Of a stretch of DNA of 64,000 nucleotides, positions 12,098 through 22,399 are shown in pieces. Source of the stretch: Lunularia cruciata. Taxonomy: Eukaryota > Streptophyta > Marchantiopsida > Lunulariales > Lunulariaceae. The notes under the pieces are model-generated. The model saw only the letters and a program-made list of their open reading frames with translations. It had not been told where the DNA came from and made no database searches. Every line of letters starts with the position of its first letter. Position 1 is the stretch's first letter. A program made the position numbers and the translations under genes. The stretch is from positions 4,531,001-4,595,000 of the forward strand of contig OX419756.1 of assembly GCA_948567375.1 (NCBI GenBank), given 5' to 3'.

Positions 12098-12103
12098 AAT
12101 GGG

Positions 12104-12319
12104 ATGGATAGAATTTATGGACCACCAAATCCAGTTCCGCCAAACCATTGGGATTTTCATGTCCAAGTATTACCCCAGCATCATTTCACACAATTCATCA
12201 TCTCACACTTTGGACAAGATTTTTTGCATATGATCACCATATTTGAGGAACCCTTGGTATTTCCAATTGTAACTTATAGAAAACAGTGGATGTGCTGTTT
12301 CTATGTGTTAGTAAATTAG
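12104..12319 (+). CDS. Small pre-gag ORF of Z1 (71 aa)
   Basis: Begins MDRIYGPPNPVPP and continues with HFTQFIISHFGQDF and EEPLVFPIVTY. It ends 33 bases before the gag ATG. Position and spacing of hydrophobic and aromatic residues match the pre-gag ORFs of X and Y (FTDF...GEEYYQQ...PIV). Decayed versions are in Z2 (39515-39763), Z3 (43935-44120) and Z5 (49676-49925). It could be a separate small protein or the gag N-terminus. Confidence 0.55.
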   Translation: MDRIYGPPNPVPPNHWDFHVQVLPQHHFTQFIISHFGQDFLHMITIFEEPLVFPIVTYRKQWMCCFYVLVN

Positions 12320-12352
12320 ATAGATTAGGGGTGGCGTGATAGAGTAGCAACC

Positions 12353-13200
12353 ATGACGGCAATACCTGATGTTATCTTTGCTCTGCAGCAACAAATTGAG
12401 CATCTTACTCAATTGTTGGATGAACAAGATCTTCGAAGACAAGAGCATGTGGAGAGAGTACCAATTAGAGAAGGAGAAGATTGGATCAGATTCCCTAAAC
12501 CTAAGCTATTTGAAGGCAAGAATCTCTCGAGTGTAGTGGAGAATTTTGTGTTTGATTGTGAATATTATTTTGAAGCTACCAATCTACAAGACAAGCAAAA
12601 GCAGATTCTTTTGGCTTCTAGCCAATTGGATGGAGTAGCAAAGCTATGGTGGAGATCCCGAGTGGAGCATGCTGAATGACAAATTGTTGCACTAATCTTG
12701 ATATAGGCAAAATTCAAGAGTGCAATAATTAGTTGATTCCAAGCTATAAATGCCACACAAGCTGCACGAGATAAGTTGGCAGAGTTGAAACAGATTGGCT
12801 CTATAAGAAGTTACATCACGTAGTTCCAAAACACCATCATGCAAATTCCAGATATATTGGAAGGTGAAGCTCTGGACCGATTTGTGAGGGGCTTGAAGGC
12901 GAGAACCAAATTAAAGGTAACCATGCGAGAGCCACAACACTTGGAGGAAGCCATGTGGTTGGCCAAACATTTTGATTCTTTGGTGGTAACAACTTGGTCT
13001 TGACTTTGATCTCCATAGAGCCTACCAATACATTACACACGAGTGGAGGAGCCAACACCAATAGAGATTGATGCCATTCAACAAAGACCACTTGGCGCTA
13101 TAGGTAGAGAGAAACTGCGACAAAATGGTGGTTGTTTTTATTGTCGCCAATTGGGGTATTGCATTGCTAAATGTCCACTCAAGAATGGGCGACCTTGACA
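12353..13200 (+). pseudogene. Gag of Z1, interrupted by stops
   Basis: Gag builds the cytoplasmic retroelement particle. The first 109 codons are open (12353-12679): a coiled-coil start (LQQQIEHLTQLLDEQD), an acidic and basic stretch, then KLFEGKN and a typical retrotransposon gag core ending AKLWWRSRVE. After a stop at 12677 the frame continues, with further stops, through ALDRFVRGLKARTKL and EEAMWLAKHFDSL to a CCHC knuckle at 13133-13174, where the conserved GH is GY. Stops and a damaged knuckle show it is inactive. Confidence 0.85.
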
Positions 13201-13354
13201 AGTTGCCTAAGTGGACGTTGTGGAGCGGAATGATCAGGGAAACAAGGAATCCCAGTAGGAGATTTCAAGCCGCCTACTGGGAACTTGATTAGTTCCAATG
13301 GGATTGAAGGCTCGACCTATGCAAGTTTGTTTCACTTGCAAGGTACAATATCTA

Positions 13355-13645
13355 ATTGAGGTTGTAGGATTTTGGTTGATTCTGGAAGTTCAAAGAATTA
13401 CATGTCTATGCAAGTAGCAAAGGAATTGGGTATTCCTATCAAGCCAGTAATTGGAAGTAGATTGATGATGGCGGATGGTAGAAAAGACATTCTGCATTCT
13501 GTACCTCGCATCCTGTTACCTTCATGATTGAGAAGGAGTATTTGGAGTGTATGAGGTTTGTAATGGCACCTCTACACTATGATATCATTCTAGGTCTACC
13601 TTGGCTTGAACGTCATAAGGTTCACATTGATTGGACCCGATGAAA
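13355..13645 (+). pseudogene. Protease region of Z1
   Basis: Encodes ILVDSGSSKNYMS, keeping the aspartic protease DSG catalytic triplet, then PIKPVIGSRLMMADGRK. A frameshift near 13490 moves the rest (the GLPWLERHKV-type flap end) into another frame. It would cut the Gag-Pol polyprotein. Confidence 0.8.
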
Positions 13646-13688
13646 AATTCAAGTACAACACCAAGGTAGGAAATTCCCATTAGGTTAC

Positions 13689-13997
13689 TTGGCACCTCTG
13701 AGTAAGGCACCTAAGAATAGTCAGTCTCAAGATGGGAAGTTTGTTGGGAAGGTAGCCATAGAGCAAATCTTGAAGGAAGATGAGTCCCAAGATGGGAAGT
13801 TTACCAAGAAGGCAACCATGGAGCAAGCTTGGAAGAGAGATGAGTCCCTAGAAGGGAAGTTTGTTAGCAAAGCAGCCATAGAGCAAGCTTTGGAGGGAGA
13901 TAAGTCTATATTTGCGGTGTGGATCAAACCAATTACACAAGAACAATCAAGGGAGGACCAAGAGCCTCATCAAAAAATGGTTGATCGGATAGTTTAG
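13689..13997 (+). CDS. Z1 protease-RT linker with 20-aa tandem repeats
   Basis: An open stretch of 102 codons between protease and RT. Exactly 60-bp units start at 13725, 13785 and 13845, each encoding about 20 residues of the form S-Q-D-G-K-F-V-x-K-x-A-I-E-Q-A-L-x-x-D-E. The charged, helical-looking repeats are followed by FAVWIKPI and then the EFVDVF block that precedes RT. Variable numbers occur in Z6 (61630-61860) and Z5 (about 48180-48290). It is not a standard Ty3 domain; likely a flexible spacer. Confidence 0.7.
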   Translation: MAPLSKAPKNSQSQDGKFVGKVAIEQILKEDESQDGKFTKKATMEQAWKRDESLEGKFVSKAAIEQALEGDKSIFAVWIKPITQEQSREDQEPHQKMVDRIV

Positions 13998-13999
13998 GA

Positions 14000-15340
14000 G
14001 TTTGTGGACGTGTTTCTGGATGGTCTGCCAAAGGGATTACCCTCCAATCAAGGTATGCCCTCCAAGATCAAGTTATTACCAAGGAGTACTCCAATGAGTA
14101 AACCAATCTATCAGCTCTCACCAAAGGAGTTGGAGGAGTTACGAACAACACTTACAGAGTTGTTGGAGAAGGATTTCATATGACATAGTACCTCTACTTG
14201 GAGAGCATTGGTACTATTTGTTCTGAAGAAGGATGGAGGACTTCATTTCTATATTGATTATTGTGGGATCAATAAGAAACCATGAAGAATGCATATCCCT
14301 TGCCTTGGATCGACGACTTGCTTGATCAACTAAGTGGAACACAATACTTTTCCAAGTTGGATCTTTGCAGCGGTTATTGGCAAATCCTTATTGATAGAGA
14401 GGATGTGCAAAAGACTACCTTTTGCACAAGGTATGGGCATTTTGAGTGGAGAGTTCTACCTTTCAGACTCACTAATGCTCCAACAATCTTCATGGATCAG
14501 ATGCATCGGGTGTTGGATAGACTATTAGATTGGTCCGTAGTGGTGTTCTTGGATGATATCCTAATCTATAGCAAGACAAAGGTAGAACACAAGAATCATG
14601 TGCGAGAAGTCCTAAGATGACTATGATAATGGAAATTTTACTGCAAGAAGTCAAAGTGTGCCTTTTGGCAGAAGGAGGTTACCTTCTTGGGTCATAAGAT
14701 CTCATAAGAGGAGATCAAGATGGAAGAAGAGAAAATCAAGGCCATTATTGATTGGCCTACCCCGAAGGATGCTACAAAAGTACGAGCATTCAATGGATTG
14801 GCCAGTTTTTACCGATGGTTCATCCAATATTATGCTCATGTAGTTGCACCATTGACTGACCTCTTTGGAAAGAACTCAAGCTTCAAGTGGACCACCAAGC
14901 ATGAAGAAGCATTCTAGAAGTTAAAGCATATGGTGTCTTCAAGACCCATTCTTTGACCATATGATCCTCAACTACCTTGTGTGGTTGATTTTGATGCTTC
15001 TAACTTTACAATTGGAGCTGTGTTGCAATAGGAATTCCCATATGGACTACATCCCATTGCCTTTGTGTCTCATCGACTAAATACAGCTGAAAGAAATTAC
15101 TTTGCTCGAGATTGGGAACAACTTGCAATGGTATATGCTACCAAGGTATGGAGGAATTATCTCTTGGGAAAACAAGTGATCATGCAAATTGATCACAAGC
15201 CATTGTTGCAAACCTTACACTTGGAACACATGAAGAGTTGACATCATCAATGGGAAGAGCAACTCCAATTGTTTGACATCAAACTTGAGTACAAACTAGG
15301 TCGGTTCCATGTCATCCCTCATGCTCTATCACGATGATCT
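14000..15340 (+). pseudogene. Reverse transcriptase and RNase H of Z1
   Basis: RT copies the element RNA. Visible blocks: YQLSPKELEEL (about 14110), LVLFVLKKDGG, YPLPWIDDLLDQL (14290), FSKLDLCSGYWQI, FCTRYGHFEWRVLPF, and the catalytic VVFLDDILIYS (about 14540-14575) with both aspartates. Then FLGHKIS, DWPTPKDATKVRAF, and RNase H with VVDFDASNF (14980), AERNYFARDWEQLAMV and IDHKPLLQTLH. Stops include a TGA at about 14180 where Z6 has a glutamine codon, and others at 14618, 14915 and 15238. Non-functional. Confidence 0.9.
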
Positions 15341-15343
15341 AAT

Positions 15344-16672
15344 TTGAAGTCTCTTCCTCTCATCAAAACGGCAATTACAACGGTGTCAATTGACCCCAAG
15401 GTCCATAATGAGTTTTGGTCAGCTCTACAACAAGATCTCTTCTTCCAAATGGTACATGGTCGTCTGACAGCATGCGATAAAGAGTACAACACCTTCTCCT
15501 TCAAGGAAGGCCTTTTATTCCATGAGGACCAGATCTATGTTCCAGCCAAAGGTGATCTCCTACTTGTGCGCCTTCAAGAAGCCCATGATTTACCAATAGC
15601 TGGACAAATGGGGGTGGACAAGACCTTGGGTACCCTCCAATGCCAATAGTGGTGGCCCAACATGACACAAGATGTTTGGGAGTTTGTGCAATTGTGTGAG
15701 AGTTGTCAACACAACAAGGCTAGTAACCATAAGCCGAGTGGACTCCTTCTGCCCCTTCCCATTCCAACTACTCATTGGGAACATGTGAGCTTAGATCTCA
15801 TCACCTCCCTTCCCAAGACACAACAAGTTCACACAACAATTTTGGTGTTTGTGGATAAGCTTAGTAAGCAAATCCATTTGGCACCAATGGTGGATATTGT
15901 GGATGCTCCAACCTTGGTGTAACTCTACTTTGATAATGTATTCAAACATCATAGGATGCCATGTGTACTAATCTTTGACCGTGATCATTGTTTCACCGGA
16001 AAGTTTTGGCAAGCACTTTTCCGGATACTTGGCACCAAGCTTGCTTTGTCCACAGCCTATCACCCTCAAACTGATGGACAAATTGAACGTGCAAATTGCA
16101 CCTTGGAAGGTATGCTTGGTGCCTTTGTCAACATTCACCATACCAATTGGGATGAATGTTGTGCAGTTGTGGAGTTTGCATACAACAATTCTAAACATGC
16201 AAGCACCGGATTTTCTCCTTTCTTTCTCAATTTTGGCCAAGATCCGCTCGTCCCAAATTCTCTTCTCGCTCCTCCTCCATCTTAGGTCCCTCATACTTTA
16301 ACCTTCTTGACCACCATCTCCAAATCTCTCCAACAAGCCAAATCTCACCTCCTTGTTGCTCAAAATTGTCAGAAACAATATGCAGATCACCATCATCGTG
16401 ATCTCACCTTTGTAGTCGATGATAAAGTTATGCTATCCTCTAGTAATCTACCTCTCCCACTTGATACCCAAGTTCATAAAATTGCCCCTAATTGGATAGG
16501 ACCTTTTGATGTCACCCAAATTGTCTCTCTTATTGCTTATCGACTTGCTTTGCCTTGTCATATGCGCATCCATCCTATCTTTCATGTTTCCAAGTTGAAA
16601 CCCTTTGTTCCTAACCCCTCTCTTTTTTTCCTCTTGAGTCCAACCTCCTCCTCCCCCTATCTCTATCAATGA
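15344..16672 (+). pseudogene. Integrase of Z1
   Basis: Integrase joins element cDNA to the host chromosome. The zinc-binding domain is visible as HDLPIAGQMGVDKTL plus CESCQHNKAS (15580-15725). The core has SLDLITSLP, DRDHCFTGKFWQALF (about 15975) and a TAYHPQTDGQIERAN block with the catalytic glutamate (about 16060). The C-terminus reads WIGPFDVTQIVSLIAYRLALP and IHPIFHVSKLKPF. Stops at 15647, 15920 and 16283 separate the long open pieces. Close to family length, but inactive. Confidence 0.9.
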
Positions 16673-16689
16673 TCTCAAATAAGGAGTAC

Positions 16690-16860
16690 AAAGTTGATCA
16701 TATCCTTGCACGTTGCCACATCCAACACGGACGCCAACAACATACGGAGTACAAGGTCCTTTGGAAAGGGTATCCCCTTCATGATGCCACATGAGAACCT
16801 CTTTCTCACCTCCAAAATGCACAAACGGCCATCCAAGAGTTTGAAGCTTCAATGGCGACG
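16690..16860 (+). pseudogene. Chromodomain of Z1 integrase
   Basis: Frame reads EYKVDHILARCHIQHGRQQH, then YKVLWKGYPLHDAT with a stop in place of the tryptophan of the usual T-W-E-P, then QNAQTAIQEFE. This is the chromovirus chromodomain, which can guide integration to methylated histone H3. It identifies Z as a chromovirus. Confidence 0.85.
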
Positions 16861-16877
16861 AGGATATCACCAACTAG

Positions 16878-16890
16878 CGGTGGGGGAATA
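16878..16890 (+). other. Polypurine tract of Z1
   Basis: cggtgggggaata abuts the 3' LTR start at 16891. Plus-strand priming site. Confidence 0.8.
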
Positions 16891-17315
16891 TGTAACAATA
16901 TGGAGTTTAGCGACATAGTTAGTGAGGCTCACAAAGTAGAGAATAAGCAAAATTAGCCTAGAATATTCTAGAAGTATCTATGAAGCTTCTTGGGAAGCTT
17001 CCCAACTAGTTAACTTGTGCCCCAAGTAGGTAATTTCTAGAAGGAAGCTTCTAGAGGCTTCTAACTAGCTTAGCTTGCACGCCAAGTAGGCGGCTTCTAG
17101 AAGAAAGCTTCTTGAGAAGCTTCCTGGTTAACTTGACTTGCACTCTAAGAAAGCGGCTCAAGGAAGCTTCTTGAGAAGCTTCTCAAGGGCCTTGTATGCT
17201 ACCTATAAATACCAAAGCCAAAGCTCATGCTAGGCATTCGGAGTTTTCCCACATTCAAGTGTCCCAATGTGAACTTTCATTCTCTTATTTCTCTCCTTGG
17301 TTTCGGTCTTTTACA
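16891..17315 (+). repeat. 3' LTR of Z1
   Basis: 425 bp. It retains the trimeric heat-shock element at 16960-16974. Followed by the TSD atact. Confidence 0.9.
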
Positions 17316-17320
17316 ATACT

Positions 17321-19476
17321 TGTAACCTTGAGGAAGATGTACAACTTCCTTCACCACCAAATCACTCTCATCTCCTTCCAATTTCTCTTCCATACAAATT
17401 GAATCTTGATAGCTTCAACCTTGAAAGAAGGTTTCTCATATCTCACCTTGCTTCTAATCTGTAGTCTCAACCTTCTCACAAAATTCTTGGTGAGCATGGC
17501 TCCTATGCCAATCATATTAGTCTCCACATCATCCACACCCTTCCTCAACACTATGCAAAATTTTCACTTTAATTTCTCCACTCTTTCTACATAGACTCTC
17601 ACTTTCTCTCCATCTCCTTGTTTAAGGACGGTAAACTCACTCATCAATCTCTCATAACTTTCATTTAAAAGAAAGTTCTCAATGAGTGCTGAAGTCAAAC
17701 TCTCCCAAGACTCTTCTTGCCCATCTCTCCTCTCTCTCCTTTGGTATTCTGACTCATTCTATGTAAGAGTTGCATCTTCAAAGAAATCTGGTAAAAATGA
17801 AGCTCACTGAATCTTCCTCCTCTCATTGCTTCTTATGTAAGCTCTCCTGAAGTCTCTCACAAAGGCCTCCACATCTTCTATATCCTTGCCAAAGAAAACC
17901 AGAAGTTTCCACATCTTAACTCCTCACTATCTTTCTCTTTTCTCTCAATCTTTTTTTCTTTACTTTTCTCTCACTCTATAACTAATAGAGTATATACATG
18001 ACTAACACCATTTGAGAGTAATCCATCCTAGGGAACAAAAAAGGTTCAGATTACTCTAAGATTTCTAAAGCAACATCAAATTCTAGAGTGCATATTAATA
18101 GATAAACTCATGGATAGTTTATCCATAAGTTGAAAGATTATTTCCATCACTAATCTTGAGAGCTAGTTGATGAAGGTGGTAGTATTTATGTAGCTATACT
18201 AAGACTCTCTCCTAGATCCTTCACCAAAGTCTCCAAAAGTGCTATTACTCCACTATAATTATGTCCTTTTGGAAGTCTTTTCACTCCACAAACCTCACAC
18301 AACTCCTTGGTCTTAGATCTCTTCTTCCCAATCTTGGTGAAGAAGGTCCAACATGCAAATCCAAGTCAAGTAAGCCTCTCCTTTCCCTCAATCTGTTCCT
18401 TTTGAAGATCAATGAATATGAACTTACCTTATATCTCTTTTCTCCACATAAAAAACACCTAGACTCACTCTTTCCTCCAAGTGATGTATATTTTTGAATC
18501 CTCTCAACACTCTTCAAATTCTATTCTAAACTCTCTTTTCCTCAAATCCACCCCTACAATCACCTCAAACCCTTGAGGAACCTTACATTACCTCAACTTC
18601 CACTCTTGGTAAACCTCCATGTTCTCAAGATGAATCTAAACACTCAAACATGCTTTTGGTTGCTCTCACACTCCTCCTACGTGAGATCTCAACTCTCCAA
18701 AATTGACCCCTTCTCACAATGTCACTAAATTCTCTCATGTTGTTAGTCACACTCTTTTGAAACTTTTCATACTTGATTACAACCCCAGTGCATTCTCCCT
18801 TGCAAAATTTCAGATATTTTCATCTAGCCATTTGGCATAAACACCTTTCTATTCAACACAAATATTTCAAATTTGGTCTAAAAACCATCCACTTGCTTTA
18901 AAAACTCATAACTTATGCGCAAGGATGATCTCTCTGTAATCCTTAGGCCAAAAGTTAAAATTTTATACACTAAATTTTCTTAGAAAGTTTCATAACAATC
19001 CATTAAAAATTGAAGAAATGGCAGACTCTATATAAATTTCTAGAGGGCATGCAGTTTCGGGAGCAATTTACCCTATCAAATTTCAAAACGTCTAGCTCAG
19101 TGCTTGTACTAGCTCTCACAATAATTTCAAGTGTGAAAATTGAAGGATAAACCACGCTATCATGTATAGAAATTTAAAGTCCAAATCTCAAACTTGAGAT
19201 TTTGCCCAAAATCATCATAATCACCAAAACTTGCAATCCACCTCACATAATCTTTCCAAATCCTCTCATGTGTACAAGATGTACAATATTACCTCAAAGA
19301 TATCATAATGAACTATATGGTATACAAATGGGTCTTGGTTCTCTCACATAAGTTGAGCACTTTTTCCCCTAATGTTCTCTCTAAATGAGCTCTCATAGCC
19401 TCCTTTTGACTAATATAGAATTGTACATGGAACATTATCTTACCTTCTAGAGAGGTCTTGGTAACAGAACAAAAAA
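17321..19476 (-). pseudogene. Element W (left copy): gag and upstream region
   Basis: The minus strand is collinear with 31572-33720. It encodes gag remains from about 17900 down to 17321 (FFGKDIEDVEAFVRDF-like at 17860-17910). Around 18260-18560 it carries a Cys-rich stretch, KCFLCGEKRYK. Many frame breaks. Divergence from the right copy is about 15 percent by eye near 19000, more than in the inner arm. Confidence 0.7.
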
Positions 19477-19916
19477 TGTGAGCCGGCCTATCTCTCACTC
19501 AGGATGAACCTCTAATGGCTATTATGGTAGTGCACCAAGGACTAAGAAGACCAAGAACCCAACTCCATCATACTCCTCCAAGGCTAACACTCCAAGACTC
19601 AAGATATTACTCACTAGAGAACTCAATGTGAGAGAGGTAGTTACACAATAAAAGATGAGAGTACTTCTTCACCCCTAGTTTATATACTTATGAAATAATT
19701 ATGAACCAAAGTTACCAATTACTAGAGTAACTCAAATTACTAGATTAAAAGTCAAATAAAGTCAAAAAAGTCTAAAGGAATATCCATATTCTAACTTTAG
19801 TTAATCGTGACTAATGTAGAACCATCCTTTATCTTTATATAAATAATATCTCTCAAGTACCTGTAATATCAAATTAAATATCACAATACCACACACATGA
19901 ACAAATAGATGTTATA
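19477..19916 (-). repeat. LTR-B, short form, left arm (probable 5' LTR of W)
   Basis: Starts tgtgagccgg and ends gatgttata. It matches the ends of the 691-bp LTR-B but lacks about 250 bp from the middle. It adjoins W internal sequence and has no target duplication. The junction with W reads, on the minus strand, like a worn tRNA-Met primer site, so LTR-B is probably the LTR of family W. Confidence 0.6.
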
Positions 19917-20500
19917 GTCTTGCATAGCTCGGATATCTTAAGTGCAATAGGGCAGATTTCTCGTATCCACTCTACTGGGGCTTAGTCCAAGTAGAGTGGA
20001 TTTATCTATTTTCTCTCACCCTTGTATGGCTTGATGCGGTCTTCCCATCCTTTGTGTTTTCTAAGTGATTGCCCTTCTCTCTTGATTATAGTTCATGCTC
20101 TTTCTTGTGATTGCACTTTTCTCTTGATTATAGTTAATGCTCTTTCTTGTGACTGCTCTCATTCAATCCATAGGAGAGCAATCAGTATAGGTGATGTTTC
20201 TTAAGATGCCCGATTGATATCACTTTACGGTATGCTTCTTTGGCTACTCCCTTAGTTTGTAGACCTTATAACTTGCATCGCTTGGATATCCTTGATATCC
20301 GGGAAGGCAAAATTCTCAAATCAGTACTATTGGGATCTAACCCCATTTTACCTCTTGGTCTCTCCCTTGTACGGGCTCGATGGGTTCTTCCCCTCCTTCT
20401 TGTGTTCTACGTGATCGCCTTCTCTCCTTCTTACGGATGTCCAACCTTCTCCTTGAACAACCAAAGGGTTCTAGAATGTGATTAGATTATCCTTTTCTTC
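19917..20500. repeat. Dispersed repeat R, two tandem copies
   Basis: The block cttgtatggcttgatg plus flanks occurs at about 20018 and, more divergent (cttgtacgggctcgatgg), at about 20370. Each is followed by Ser/Cys-rich non-conserved frames. No gene is supported. The mirror copies are at 30600-31125. Confidence 0.65.
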
Positions 20501-21118
20501 CATCATAACAACAGCAGTATGCTGTATGATCTGATTCCAATATGCTGCGTTAATGAATGACCAAAGATCTGCTTGCTCGAATACATTGCGACTGTGTGGA
20601 AGGCCTCACGAACCATTTTGTCAACATTGTACTGTACTCTGAATTGTACCTCGACTTGTCGCCATCCTCCATATCCTCCATCATTAGAGAAGTGGACTCA
20701 CTAGAAGTTCTTAATTACTGTCACATCCTAAACAGTTTTCGATCGATATGAGACTGAACTTTGTCACATCCTAAACAGTTTTAGATCGATATGAGACTGA
20801 ACTTTGTCACATCCTAAACAGTTTTCGATCGATGCGAGAATGAACTTCGTGGGAAGTTTCCTCATCAGAGAAGTGTACCTACTAGAAGGTCTCAACTACG
20901 GTCATACTCTCAACATCTTCTCGGTCGATATGAGACAGAACCTCAGTCGTGGAAAGTATCAACTTGAGGTGAGGCTTCTCTAGCTATGAGAATTTGAAGT
21001 CAATTATTTTCGGTGGTTGCGTACCAGTCGGGCAATAATCTGTCCCGTCCGTTACTGCAGGTTTGGGGTCACTTGTGATATGAAGCCGTGAAAGAGTGCA
21101 TTGTCAATTGCTTACTTT
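20501..21118. repeat. Upstream flank of IscA fragment with 3 x 43-bp tandem repeat
   Basis: tcacatcctaaacagttttc begins at 20721, 20764 and 20807, a 43-bp period. The right-arm counterpart (about 30300-30330) has one copy. No coding feature is seen. Homology to the other IscA fragments starts only at about 21070 (acttgtgatatgaagcc). Confidence 0.75.
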
Positions 21119-21896
21119 ATGGAGGCAATGTGGAGGGGAGCAGTCCTGCGCAAGCTTGCGCAAAATTCGCATCAAGTCATAGAAGCGGGGTTAAAGCGGA
21201 GTAGTGCTTGGGAACTTCTGGGAAATAGGGAGGGGACTAGTAATGGGACTGCTGCAGCAGGATCAATCCTGCAAATAAGCAAGGCGAACTTTGTGGATGT
21301 AAGATGGGAGTTTCAAGTTAAATGTTCTGGTATTCTGCCAAGATTCTCAACAACTGGACGGCATGAGTGCTCAAATCAGGAATTCACTAGAAGGCCAAGG
21401 TGGTCACAGCTATCCATGTCCACAGCAGCTGCTGAGGTTTCTGACTCATCAAATGAAGGGATCATCATCACTGAAAGTTGTATCAAGGTATCTCACTCTT
21501 ACTTCTGGAATGTATGCTTAACAGTCTGTGATATAGGATGGGAGGATGGTTAGAGTTAGCATGTTCGTCTTATAGCCTTGATATGAGTCAAGGCTCAAAG
21601 ATGACATGTGTTTCTTTGAGTTGGTAATTCAGAACATAAAATTCCTAAACCCAAGACAGTTAAAGATGTTTCTTACTAAACTTTCTTCTTGCTGAATTTA
21701 CTTCTGTACTATTGTTGAAATCCTGTACTGTCTTGTCATGGCTTGGTTATGTTTGTAGAGATTGATTGAGAGAAATTCAGCAAGATGAAGGACGAGAAGG
21801 ACATCCGAAGATGCTCCAGTTAAGTGTTGATGGTGGGGGTTGTTCAGGTTTCCTATACAATTTCAGTCTCGACGACAACCTTAAGGCAGACGACAG
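21119..21896 (+). pseudogene. IscA-like (mitochondrial A-type Fe-S carrier) gene fragment, left arm
   Basis: A-type carriers help deliver iron-sulfur clusters; the plant mitochondrial form is made in the cytosol. Exon 1 (21119-21487) encodes an Arg/Ser-rich, presequence-like region of about 110 residues, then GIIITESCIK. A GT..AG intron follows (21488-21758). Exon 2 (21759-21896) begins RLIERNSAR and, after a stop and a one-base frameshift, reads VDGGGCSGFLYNFSLDDNLK, the signature around the first cluster-binding cysteine. It ends at a donor, ag|gtactg. The C-terminal Cys-x-Cys is missing. Assignment rests on motif recognition. Confidence 0.7.
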
Positions 21897-22026
21897 GTAC
21901 TGACGGTGAAGAGACGAGAGTTTCAGACTTCACTCGTCCGGATATTCTCTGCTGTGAGGTGTAGGGTTCACGGCTTAGACGGTTTTAGGATTCGTTCTCC
22001 TAAATATTCTGGCAACGCGATTGCAC

Positions 22027-22320
22027 AAGGAAATGGAGAAGGAAACAAAGAGAACCCAAATTCATGAATGATGTTGGAGGAGTTGAGAGCAAAGAACGAG
22101 CACTTGGAGAATCAAAGCTGAAGACCATTCAGCAATTGGAAGAAGTGTGAGACCAATTTGTGTACATGCTGAAGGAGGAAGCATAAGGGAAAGCTCTAAA
22201 GACGAAGATCCATGGTCTGAAGCTTTAGGCTTAGAAGTTGGAGGGAACGACTTGCGAAGAAGAGTGCATGGACAAATTCGCACTTTGGCTGAAAGAACAC
22301 TTGTATCACAAGCAAAGAGA
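22027..22320 (+). pseudogene. Coiled-coil gene fragment, left arm
   Basis: Plus-strand frames encode a charged helix, KEMEKETKR then LEELRAKNEH, and further KALKTKIHGLKL and ECMDKFALWLKEHLYHK, with stops and shifts. The better copy at 44500-44865 (minus) reads LKELHKEMEKEAKRAQIHEG. It lies directly downstream of the IscA fragment in four places. Source gene not recognised. Confidence 0.5.
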
Positions 22321-22399
22321 CCATCTTTATGTATATGGAATCTGGTTATCTATTATATAAACCAATGCTCGCACTTTGGCTGAAAGAAGACTTGTAATA

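Larger units (their letters stand above)
11671..17315 (+). mobile_element. Chromovirus Z1, complete Ty3 element with 5-bp TSD
   Basis: 5645 bp with LTRs at 11671-12081 and 16891-17315, a tRNA-Met-type primer site, gag, protease, RT, RNase H, integrase, chromodomain and polypurine tract in the standard order. Perfect target duplication: atact at 11666-11670 and 17316-17320. The right arm (about 33720) carries the unoccupied site, so Z1 inserted after the inverted duplication. LTRs differ at roughly one position in ten to fifteen by eye, and the coding region has many stops, so it is not recent and not autonomous. Confidence 0.95.

Noticed and set aside
16448-16873. 141-codon minus-strand frame
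   Set aside because: Antisense of the Z1 integrase C-terminus and chromodomain.
22147-22383. 78-codon plus frame and overlapping 73-codon minus frame in the coiled-coil fragment
   Set aside because: Both are out of frame with the heptad-bearing frame seen in the better copy at 44500-44865.
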